A DNA stretch of 7,226 nt, taken from Clostridia bacterium. Its GTDB lineage: Bacteria > Bacillota > Clostridia > Oscillospirales > CAG-272. Below, in pieces: positions 1-6,068 of this stretch. Positions within the stretch are counted from its first letter, which is position 1. Every line of letters begins with the position of its first letter. A model generated the notes under the pieces. It did not search any database. It worked only from the letters and a program-made list of their open reading frames with translations, and was not told where the DNA came from. The stretch covers positions 1-7,226 of the forward strand of contig JAGBXH010000153.1 of assembly GCA_017629395.1 (NCBI GenBank). Direction: 5' to 3'. Made by a program: the position numbers and the translations under genes.

Positions 1-488
1 CCCATCTGAGCAGCCTCTTCGGTGATCTCGATCTCGCGGGAGTTTCTCTCGCGGATCATTTCGAGCTCACGATCAACCTGCTCATCGGTAGCTTCTGCAG
101 CAGCCTTTACAGCTTCGATACCCTTGTAGTCCTTGATCTGCATCTCGGGCTTTACGGGAACCTTTGCGGAGAGAACCAGACCGTTCTCGTCAAGAGAAAC
201 GACGTCGATCTCAGGCTGACCAACAACTACGATGCCTGCTTCCTTAACAGCAGCCTCATAGTTCTCGGGAATAAGATCGTTGATTGCGTCCTCAAAGAAA
301 ACGCCTGCGCCGTACATCTTTTCGATAACGGACTTGGGAGCCTTGCCCTTACGGAAGCCGGGGACGTTAATGTTCTTTACCTGCTTGCGGTAAACCTTGT
401 CTACAGCAGCATCGAAGGTTGCCTTATCAATGGCAAACTCAAGGTAGTGCATGCTGTGTTCATTCTTTTCAGATTTTACGAGATTCAT
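1..488 (-). CDS. tig: Trigger factor, N-terminal part (cut by window edge)
   Basis: Trigger factor is the ribosome-associated chaperone and peptidyl-prolyl isomerase that meets nascent chains at the exit tunnel. The first 162 codons are visible; the usual length is about 430, so the rest of the isomerase domain and the C-terminal arms lie outside the window. Reading from the ATG at 488, residues 44-51 are GFRKGKAP, the ribosome-binding signature (GFRxGKxP) that docks on protein L23. Residues 1 to about 115 form the ribosome-binding domain, and the linker towards the isomerase domain follows. The start is set by GGAGG placed 6 bases before the ATG and by agreement with the family N-terminus. 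Codon use is strongly biased: 15 of 16 visible lysines are AAG, and GCT, GTT and CTC are common, as expected for an abundant protein and unlike the neighbouring genes. It has its own promoter and is probably not dependent on the upstream phosphoesterase. Recognition is near certain. Confidence 0.96.
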   Translation of the reverse strand, partial: MNLVKSEKNEHSMHYLEFAIDKATFDAAVDKVYRKQVKNINVPGFRKGKAPKSVIEKMYGAGVFFEDAINDLIPENYEAAVKEAGIVVVGQPEIDVVSLDENGLVLSAKVPVKPEMQIKDYKGIEAVKAAAEATDEQVDRELEMIRERNSREIEITEEAAQM

Positions 489-542
489 TTTGATCCTCCA
501 AAATTTTGATTTATTTTATTTTTTATTTATTACAACCTATAT

Positions 543-571
543 ATTTTACACAATTCCGCTCGTTTTGTCAA
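543..571 (-). promoter_or_regulatory. Sigma-A type promoter of tig
   Basis: Read on the minus strand there is a perfect -35 TTGACA (566-571), a 17-base spacer and a -10 TAAAAT (543-548), one mismatch from TATAAT. About 55 bases of AT-rich leader separate it from the tig ATG at 488, with GGAGG just before the start. It lies between the phosphoesterase stop and tig, so tig can be transcribed independently and strongly. Confidence 0.85.
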
Positions 572-601
572 TAGAAAACCCGATTTTCCCTTGTAAATAT
601 C

Positions 602-1327
602 TCATTTTATGGGGTAGGGAAGAAAGGAAAGGTGGTCGGCAGAGATTCTGACAAAACGCATATCTTCATAATAGAGCACACCGGGAAGATTGTATCCGCC
701 GTGAATATGACCGAAATAGCAGTTTTTAATACCGTATTTTGCTAAGGTGTCAAGAATTTCCGGACAGGTAAAGTTTCCCCAAATAGGAGGGAAGTGCAAG
801 AAAACAAGCATTTCCTCCGGAGCTTCGGGGTTGCGCATCGCCATTCCTTGCTTCAAGCTAAGCTCCAATCGTATGACCTCGCGATTGATGATTTTCGCAT
901 AGTCAGTTTCGGAAACTGTCAATTGCTGGCTATCATCGGTAAACCAGCCGCGTGTTCCGCAAATGATCTTATCCTCAACCTTGTAGGCGTTATTATGTAA
1001 TAACGAAATGGTGTCTATATGATTCTGGTTAAAGAACGCGCCGATTTTGGTTGCAGTTGACCACCAGAAATCGTGATTGCCTTTTCCTATCAGCTTTTTA
1101 CCCGGTAAGGAATTCAAAAAACAGAGATCCTGTTTGGCTTCCTCAAGCGTCAATGCCCAAGAAATATCCCCCGGGATGATCACCGTATCGTCATTTGTGA
1201 TCGTACTTAGCCAATGCGCTTGCAGCTTCTCCACGTAACCGTTCCAGCGTGCGCCGAAGACCTCCATGGATTTATTGGTTTGATCATTGATGGACAAATG
1301 CAAGTCTGCTATGGTATAAATTGCCAT
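602..1327 (-). CDS. Calcineurin-like metallophosphoesterase
   Basis: This is a 241-residue cytosolic protein of the calcineurin-like (two-metal) phosphoesterase superfamily. The metal-site motifs appear in canonical order: D8-x-H10 in ADLHL, GD at 53-54 (PGDISW), GNHD at 83-86, His178 in LHFPP, and GHIH at 206-209. There is no signal peptide or membrane span. The start is placed at the ATG at 1327, because the protein begins directly with the first beta strand and metal motif (MAIYTIADLH) and AAAGGGG lies upstream. The open frame continues 97 codons further up, but that part runs antisense through the DUF1540 gene and has no family resemblance. The substrate cannot be read from the motifs; the family includes protein phosphatases, nucleotidases and phosphodiesterases. 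The gene stands alone between tig (same strand, own promoter) and the divergent DUF1540 gene. The superfamily is certain and the substrate is unknown. Confidence 0.9.
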   Translation of the reverse strand: MAIYTIADLHLSINDQTNKSMEVFGARWNGYVEKLQAHWLSTITNDDTVIIPGDISWALTLEEAKQDLCFLNSLPGKKLIGKGNHDFWWSTATKIGAFFNQNHIDTISLLHNNAYKVEDKIICGTRGWFTDDSQQLTVSETDYAKIINREVIRLELSLKQGMAMRNPEAPEEMLVFLHFPPIWGNFTCPEILDTLAKYGIKNCYFGHIHGGYNLPGVLYYEDMRFVRISADHLSFLPYPIK

Positions 1328-1347
1328 GAAGAGCCCCTTTCCTAAAA

Positions 1348-1376
1348 GAATAAATGACATCGATTCGGTTATACTA
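1348..1376 (+). promoter_or_regulatory. Putative promoter of the DUF1540 gene (sigma-A or forespore sigma-G type)
   Basis: The 81-bp divergent spacer carries TATACT at 1370-1375, a good sigma-A -10, but no matching -35 exists 17 bases upstream. GAATA (1348-1352), 17 bases and TATACTA (1370-1376) instead resemble the forespore sigma-G pattern (GNATR, about 17-18 bases, CATNNTA) with one mismatch. The start codon is 33 bases downstream. On the opposite strand the same spot reads TATAAC and could serve the phosphoesterase, though no convincing -35 is seen. This is pattern matching by eye on a short site. Confidence 0.35.
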
Positions 1377-1408
1377 CTGTTGTCAGAACGACAAAAGGAG
1401 ATAACAAT

Positions 1409-1597
1409 ATGGAAAACAAACGCGGATGCGGATGCGAAAAGCATATCAAGGATGTCAAGTGCGACGTAAAGAACTGCGTATATCACGACGGTGACTGTTA
1501 TTGCACAGCCGGCGAGATAGCGATCGGACCTTCCTTTGCTACCTCTTCTACCGATACGATCTGTTCTACCTTTAAGCAGGATCAGAACAAAATGTAA
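1409..1597 (+). CDS. DUF1540 domain-containing small Cys-rich protein
   Basis: This 62-residue protein is the only plus-strand gene in the window. It matches the DUF1540 pattern: C18-D-V-x-N-C23-x-Y-H, then a Cys cluster (C30, C32), an alternating A-x-x-I-x-I/V strand, and a closing T-x-C52-x-T-F. Seven cysteines in all (7, 9, 18, 23, 30, 32, 52) suggest a small metal-binding or disulphide-stabilised fold. No signal peptide or membrane segment is present. The start is set by AAAAGGAG placed 8 bases before the ATG. The family is widespread in Firmicutes, especially spore formers and clostridia, and has no established function. The gene is monocistronic: it diverges from the phosphoesterase and is followed at once by a hairpin terminator. 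A possible forespore-type promoter precedes it. Identification of the family is firm; any role in sporulation is speculation. Confidence 0.88.
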   Translation: MENKRGCGCEKHIKDVKCDVKNCVYHDGDCYCTAGEIAIGPSFATSSTDTICSTFKQDQNKM

Positions 1598-1605
1598 GTC
1601 CTGCG

Positions 1606-1640
1606 CGGACATCGGCATAGCCGATGTCCGTTCTTCATTT
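1606..1640. terminator. Intrinsic terminator between convergent genes
   Basis: The arms 1606-1616 (CGGACATCGGC) and 1620-1630 (GCCGATGTCCG) pair perfectly over 11 bp around an ATA loop. On the plus strand a T-rich tail (TTCTTCATTT) follows, ending the DUF1540 transcript 8 bases after its stop. On the minus strand the stem begins 8 bases after the thrC stop, so it can also end or protect the long operon mRNA, but the tail there is not a clear U tract. Confidence 0.75.
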
Positions 1641-3126
1641 ACTGAGTATCCGCAAATCCAAGCACCTCTTGCAAAAGATCCTTGGAGTCAATCGTCTTGT
1701 CGAACCTGATCTCGCGCTCGCCAAGACCTACCAAAGGATAGGGAATCTGCGTACCGGTGTGCTCGGAGAGCAACGCCTGGGATTGCAGAGGATCGGCAGG
1801 TGCAGCTTTGCCAAGGGAGGTATAAACGTCTGCAGCAAACTTATAGGGGCTTGCCGTCGATGCTACAACCATGGGAACGTCTTGATCATTGGATTGATTA
1901 AGATACTGTTCTGCACAGCATACGCCAACGGCAGTATGCGTATCCATCAGATAACCATCTTTTGCATACTTTCGTATCGTTTCCGCAGTTTGCATCTCAT
2001 CTGCAAAATATCCGCAAAAATCTGCGTCTATGCGAGCCTTGACTGCATCGCTGACAGTATATGCACCGTTTCTTGCAAGTGATTCCATATACAGCTTTGT
2101 CTGCTGGGCGCCCGCAACAAAATAGAGCAGACGCTCCAAATTGCTGGAGATGAGAATATCCATAGAGGGCGACATGGTCAAATGGAATTGACGATTACGA
2201 TCGTATGTACCTGTTTGCAGGAAATCTGTCAAAATATTGTTTTTGTTGGAAGCACAAATCAGCTTTCCGATCGGCAGCCCCATGAGTTTTGCGAGGTATG
2301 CAGCAAAAATGTTGCCAAAATTGCCCGTGGGAACGCATACGTTCATAGTTTCACCCAGCGTAATACGCCCCGCATTCAGCAAATCACAATAAGCGGAAAC
2401 ATAGTATACGATCTGCGGTGCAAGTCTGCCCCAGTTGATCGAATTTGCGCTGGACAGGAAAAAGCCCTTATCATTGAGCATTTTGGCAGCATTCGCATCT
2501 GCAAAAATGCGTTTAACTCCGGTCTGCGCATCATCAAAGTTGCCATGGATTGCACAAACGTTAACGTTTTGACCCTGCTGTGTAACCATTTGCAGCTTCT
2601 GGATCTTACTGACACCATTGACGGGATAAAATACGGAAATGCAAACCTGATCCACGTCGCGGTAGCCCTCCAGCGCGGCTTTTCCGGTATCTCCCGACGT
2701 TGCCACAAGAATCAATGCCTTTCGCTGTTCTCCGGTCTTTTTCAAGGCGCGGGAAAGCAAGCGGGGCATGATCTGAAGTGCCATATCCTTAAATGCCGCC
2801 GTAGGACCGTGCCACAGCTCCTGCGTATAAAGATTATCCTTAACGTGATGCAAAGGCGCGGCTCCTCCTACAAAGGAGCTTTCGGAATAAGCCTTTTTAC
2901 AGTCCTCAAGCAGCTCCTCATGGGTATAGTCCGACAAATATTTCCCAAGGATAAAAGCCGCTCTGCTTGCATAATCCATACTGCACAGCGTCTTGATCTC
3001 CTCGAAGGTCAAAGAGGGAATGCTTTCGGGTACGAACAGTCCTCCATCATCCGCAAGTCCTTTTCTGATCACCTGTGCGGATGTGAATTTTTCTTGATTG
3101 GTGTCTCTGGTGCTTTGAAATCTCAT
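1639..3126 (-). CDS. thrC: Threonine synthase
   Basis: ThrC is the PLP-dependent lyase that converts O-phospho-L-homoserine and water to L-threonine and phosphate, the last step of threonine synthesis. At 495 residues it is the long (E. coli/yeast-like) form. The N-terminal domain has STR at 5-7 and DDGGLFVPE (26-34). The PLP-binding lysine is K113 in HGPTAAFKDMA, ATSGDTGKA (142-150) binds the substrate phosphate, and GNFGN (268-272) holds the cofactor phosphate. The start is supported by GGAG 7 bases upstream of the ATG and by the conserved N-terminus. It lies 17 bases after the M19 peptidase gene and is the last gene of the operon, followed by the hairpin. No hom or thrB is visible, but an AP-superfamily relative of the proposed alternative homoserine kinase lies at the head of the same operon. 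All key residues are present, so the gene is expected to be active. Confidence 0.97.
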   Translation of the reverse strand: MRFQSTRDTNQEKFTSAQVIRKGLADDGGLFVPESIPSLTFEEIKTLCSMDYASRAAFILGKYLSDYTHEELLEDCKKAYSESSFVGGAAPLHHVKDNLYTQELWHGPTAAFKDMALQIMPRLLSRALKKTGEQRKALILVATSGDTGKAALEGYRDVDQVCISVFYPVNGVSKIQKLQMVTQQGQNVNVCAIHGNFDDAQTGVKRIFADANAAKMLNDKGFFLSSANSINWGRLAPQIVYYVSAYCDLLNAGRITLGETMNVCVPTGNFGNIFAAYLAKLMGLPIGKLICASNKNNILTDFLQTGTYDRNRQFHLTMSPSMDILISSNLERLLYFVAGAQQTKLYMESLARNGAYTVSDAVKARIDADFCGYFADEMQTAETIRKYAKDGYLMDTHTAVGVCCAEQYLNQSNDQDVPMVVASTASPYKFAADVYTSLGKAAPADPLQSQALLSEHTGTQIPYPLVGLGEREIRFDKTIDSKDLLQEVLGFADTQ

Positions 3127-3143
3127 GGTAAATCTCCGTAGCT

Positions 3144-4091
3144 TTAGGATAATTGGGTTTGGAAGAAACGATTCGCGTTCTTCCAGAAAATATTTTCAAT
3201 TTGTTCAGTTGTATAACCGTGTAAAACCAGCTTGTCTGCAACCTTGTAAAGGTCTCCAACGTTTGATATGTCAACAGGAAGGTCTGTTCCGTCAAAATCG
3301 CAACCAAAGCACAGGCTATGACAAGCGCCAAGCTCCATATAGCGGTCAATGTGGCGAACAACGTCATCAGAGGTAGCAGATTGCTTAGCGCAATCTCGCA
3401 AATGTGACGGGCACATACTAATGCCTACAGTACCACCCAAACGCATCAACTCACTCAAATGTCTGTCTCGCAAATTTCTTGTGTGCGCATATGCAGAATA
3501 AGAATTGGAATGTGTTGCGATAAACGGCTTATTGTATTGGTTTGCTATCTCAATGACGTCGTCAACGCTTTCTTCGGAAGCATGAGAGATATCGGGTACG
3601 ATACCCAACTCAAAGCATCTCTTGACAACAAGCTTTCCGAACTCAGTTAAGCCATTTTCCGTATTATGCGAACCGCCAATGCAGGTATCTCCCCCCCATA
3701 AAAGCGTCATGCAGCGCACGCCCTTATCATAAAGGACCTGTAAGCGGTCAATATCCTCAGCAAGCAGTCTTGCATCCTCAACAGCCAATACAGCGGCTCT
3801 GCCTTTTTCTGCAAGAGCACGGTCAAGCTCAGACTTGCTTGTAACTCTTGCTACAGCTGCAGCTTCCTGTGCGATCAATGCATCAAAATTATCAGCGATT
3901 TTAAGAAAATCCTCCCAACAGGTCTGGTCGTCATATCTTCTGTCTGACCAAACTGCAAAAAGCTGAACGTACTTATCGTATTCTTGGGCTTTGGTCAAAG
4001 AAATATGACAAGTATTTTCACGCAATTGTTCTTTTCTGCGATAAAGCTCAAAGGCAGTATCACAATGTGTGTCAAATAATGAAAGTTTCAC
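3144..4091 (-). CDS. Membrane dipeptidase family protein (peptidase M19)
   Basis: This is a 315-residue zinc metallopeptidase of family M19 (renal dipeptidase-like, amidohydrolase TIM-barrel fold). Metal ligands can be placed by comparison with the human enzyme: H9 and D11 in DTHCDT, bridging E105 in AVED, H170 in ISHAS and H194 in THSN. R205 and D265 (in GCDFDG) match its substrate-binding Arg and catalytic Asp. Despite the family name there is no signal peptide or membrane anchor, so it is probably cytosolic, as in many bacteria. Members hydrolyse dipeptides, often with a D-amino acid at the C-terminal position. Translation starts at GTG (4091-4089) with AGGAG 7 bases upstream; no better ATG lies near the conserved N-terminal motif. 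Spacing is 17 bases from yraN and 17 bases to thrC, so it is co-transcribed with both. A run of seven C/G (3691-3697) inside it is intact in frame. The true substrate is unknown. Confidence 0.92.
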   Translation of the reverse strand: MKLSLFDTHCDTAFELYRRKEQLRENTCHISLTKAQEYDKYVQLFAVWSDRRYDDQTCWEDFLKIADNFDALIAQEAAAVARVTSKSELDRALAEKGRAAVLAVEDARLLAEDIDRLQVLYDKGVRCMTLLWGGDTCIGGSHNTENGLTEFGKLVVKRCFELGIVPDISHASEESVDDVIEIANQYNKPFIATHSNSYSAYAHTRNLRDRHLSELMRLGGTVGISMCPSHLRDCAKQSATSDDVVRHIDRYMELGACHSLCFGCDFDGTDLPVDISNVGDLYKVADKLVLHGYTTEQIENIFWKNANRFFQTQLS

Positions 4092-4108
4092 CGTTCGTCT
4101 CCTTTCTT

Positions 4109-4561
4109 TTAAGGACGGTATCCGCGTACGCCAAAGGCGTTTTCTATATGATTGATATGCAAAACACGCCTGTAAGGGTAGGCAAACAGCGCACAGATTC
4201 GTTCAAGAAACGTATCGATCTTGCGCAGGTCCGCATCCGGAGTAAGATAAACCTCAACTACGTCCATTCGCGGCTGTAATTTTACATGATTTTGAGCAAG
4301 ATACGCGCGTGCAGCGCGCAGCAGATGCTCTTGCTTTGCGTACGTAACAGCAGATGCCGGTGCAGAAAGACGATCCGCGTCCTCGGGACGCGCTGTACGC
4401 GATTTGACCTCTACAAAGGCAATGAATTGCTTATTGACGGCAATAATATCTATTTCCTCATGAGAAATATGCAGATTTCTTGCAATGATATCATAGCCTT
4501 TGCGACGCAGATATCTCGCAGCGACCTGCTCACCGCGTCTACCAACCAGCGCCTTATTCAT
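4109..4561 (-). CDS. yraN: UPF0102 / YraN family nuclease-fold protein
   Basis: This 150-residue protein belongs to the UPF0102 (YraN) family, which has a restriction-endonuclease-like (PD-(D/E)xK) fold. The N-terminal helix carries G-R-R-G-E-Q-x-A-A-x-Y-L (7-18), and GYDIIARN (22-29) precedes the active-site region. The likely metal/catalytic residues are E36 and D38 in EEIDII, and E51 and K53 in FVEVKSR. Most relatives read GEIDLI, so the Gly before E36 is replaced by Glu. Biochemical function is poorly established; a role in DNA processing is inferred from the fold. The ATG at 4561 overlaps the rnhB stop in the 8-base unit ATGAATAA, implying translational coupling, and only a weak purine-rich SD precedes it. 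The frame stays open upstream to 4816, but that part reads through rnhB and does not resemble the family. Placement after rnhB is the usual order in Firmicutes. Confidence 0.93.
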   Translation of the reverse strand: MNKALVGRRGEQVAARYLRRKGYDIIARNLHISHEEIDIIAVNKQFIAFVEVKSRTARPEDADRLSAPASAVTYAKQEHLLRAARAYLAQNHVKLQPRMDVVEVYLTPDADLRKIDTFLERICALFAYPYRRVLHINHIENAFGVRGYRP

Positions 4562-5165
4562 GCTTTTCTTTTTCCAAAAAGCGGACAAACTGCTTTCTGT
4601 GAATAGGGGATGGACCGTACTCACGCAACGCTTGCATATGTGCCTTCGTGCCGTATCCCTTGTGCTTGGCAATGCCATACTGCGGATATGCAGCATCCAA
4701 CTCAATGCACATGCGATCTCTCGTAACCTTGGCCAAAATAGACGCCGCCGCAATGGAAGGGGAAGTAGCATCACCGGAAATAACTGCCTTGGCGTTAATA
4801 GGGAAGTCTCTTGCAATATTTCCGTCTATGAGCGCAAAATCCGCCTTGACGGAAAGCCCGTCAATCGCTCGACGCATCGCAAGCAAAGTAGCCTCCAGAA
4901 TATTCAGCTGATCTATCTCCTCAACGCTTGCACTGGCGATGCAATAAGCAACAGCGTTTTCCTTGATCTGCTCAAACAAAATATCTCGTTTTTTCTCGGA
5001 AAGCTTTTTGGAATCATTAAGTCCGGGAAGAACAAGTCCTACAGGCAATATGCATGCAGCAGCCACAACAGGGCCGCACAAGGGACCTCTTCCTGCCTCG
5101 TCCACTCCGCAAACAGCTTTATACCCAAGATCGTAAAGCTCTGCTTCAAGCGTATATTCTAACAT
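4554..5165 (-). CDS. rnhB: Ribonuclease HII
   Basis: RNase HII cuts RNA in RNA/DNA hybrids and starts removal of single ribonucleotides misincorporated in DNA. The 203-residue protein is of normal bacterial length. It has GVDEAGRGPL (20-29) with catalytic D22 and E23, NDSKKLS (50-56), D114 in IDGN and D132 in SGD; these four acids keep the same spacing as D16, E17, D108 and D126 of E. coli RNase HII. The helix with SIAAASILAKVTRD (137-150) and the GYGT motif (170-173) are also typical. The start at the ATG at 5165 has AGGAG 5 bases upstream, and the TAA stop of rbgA runs directly into this SD. It is 9 bases downstream of rbgA and overlaps yraN by 8 bases, the conserved rbgA-rnhB-yraN arrangement. 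The protein should be active. Confidence 0.97.
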   Translation of the reverse strand: MLEYTLEAELYDLGYKAVCGVDEAGRGPLCGPVVAAACILPVGLVLPGLNDSKKLSEKKRDILFEQIKENAVAYCIASASVEEIDQLNILEATLLAMRRAIDGLSVKADFALIDGNIARDFPINAKAVISGDATSPSIAAASILAKVTRDRMCIELDAAYPQYGIAKHKGYGTKAHMQALREYGPSPIHRKQFVRFLEKEKHE

Positions 5166-5174
5166 ATGTACTCC

Positions 5175-6047
5175 TTAATCCGGGCGACGCACGTCAAGTG
5201 TGACGCGACCGATCTTTCCTGCACGATATTCATCAAGCAGCATATTGGCTGTTCTTTCCGAATGCACCTCGCCTCCGGAGATCAAAAAACCGCGCTTTTT
5301 TCCGATAGCCAGCATCAGATCATAATCGCTCAGCTCATCATATTGCGACATTTCTCCCAGCTTATACCGTTCGCTGAGCATTTGCGGATAAAGTCTGCGG
5401 AGTCTGCCGCAAAGGATCATGGCAATCTCTTCGATATCCAGAATATCATCCTTGATCGCGCCTGTAATGGCGAGATTTTCACCAACAGTCTTTTCTTCAA
5501 ACTTGGGCCACAAAATACCCGGCATATCAAGCAAATCAATGCCTACGTTTGTTGCAACCCATTGCTTATCCACAGTAACTCCCGGACGATTTTCGACCTT
5601 TGCTTTTTTGTTTCCGCACAGCTTGTTTATCAGCGATGATTTTCCAACGTTGGGAACTCCCAACACCATAGCCCGCAGTTTTCTGCCTGCCATTCCTTTG
5701 TTTTTATATCTCTCGACCTTTTCTATCAGAATCTCGTGAATAGCAGGGCTGAGCTGCTTCATACCTTCGCCACCGATGCAATCGGTAAGAATGCAAACGG
5801 TGTTGTCATCCGTATAGTGCTGCACCCAGTATTTATTGGCAGCAGGATCGGCAAGGGACGCTTTGTTAAGCAACAGCAATGTCGGCTTGTCACCAACCAA
5901 TTTTCTGATTTCGGGATTCCTTGAGGAATAGGGAATGCGTGCATCCAGTATTTCAATGATAATATCTACGTTTTTCAGGTTTTCGGAAATCAAACGGCGC
6001 GTTTTTGCCATATGTCCCGGGAACCATTGTATAACCTGAGAGGGCAT
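5175..6047 (-). CDS. rbgA: Ribosome biogenesis GTPase RbgA (YlqF)
   Basis: RbgA is the circularly permuted GTPase needed for late assembly of the 50S subunit (incorporation of proteins such as L16) in Firmicutes. The 290-residue length is typical. The start IQWFPGHMAKT (6-16) is the family signature. The permuted GTPase motifs follow in the order G4-G5-G1-G2-G3: NKAS at 61-64, a G5 region near 88, GVPNVGKSS at 130-138, RPGVT at 154-158 and DMPG at 174-177. A C-terminal helical RNA-binding (ANTAR-like) domain spans about 205-285. One deviation is that the base-specificity motif NKxD reads NKAS here (codons AAC AAA GCG TCC), which may weaken guanine discrimination. AAGGAG lies 9 bases before the ATG. 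The gene follows the lepB fusion by 21 bases and precedes rnhB by 9, the usual lepB-rbgA-rnhB order. Confidence 0.96.
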   Translation of the reverse strand: MPSQVIQWFPGHMAKTRRLISENLKNVDIIIEILDARIPYSSRNPEIRKLVGDKPTLLLLNKASLADPAANKYWVQHYTDDNTVCILTDCIGGEGMKQLSPAIHEILIEKVERYKNKGMAGRKLRAMVLGVPNVGKSSLINKLCGNKKAKVENRPGVTVDKQWVATNVGIDLLDMPGILWPKFEEKTVGENLAITGAIKDDILDIEEIAMILCGRLRRLYPQMLSERYKLGEMSQYDELSDYDLMLAIGKKRGFLISGGEVHSERTANMLLDEYRAGKIGRVTLDVRRPD

Positions 6048-6068
6048 CAGAAATTGCTCCTTTTTGGA

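Noticed and set aside
1328..1618. N-terminal extension of the phosphoesterase by 97 codons
   Set aside because: The extension runs antisense through the DUF1540 gene and its terminator, and the metallophosphoesterase fold starts at the inner ATG at 1327 with a ribosome binding site.
2182..3141. Long plus-strand frame of 319 codons opposite thrC
   Set aside because: It is fully antisense to a clear threonine synthase with all catalytic motifs; its translation has no recognisable domain and no convincing RBS.
3691..3697. Run of seven C (G on the coding strand) in the M19 gene as a phase-variation tract
   Set aside because: The frame is intact and the tract is short, within a conserved Trp-Gly-Gly stretch; there is no sign of a switching role.
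4562..4816. N-terminal extension of YraN by 85 codons
   Set aside because: It overlaps rnhB in another frame and has no match to UPF0102; the inner ATG gives the usual 150-residue length.
4500..5162. Plus-strand frame of 220 codons opposite rnhB and yraN
   Set aside because: It mirrors the conserved rnhB coding frame, shows no domain, and has no RBS.
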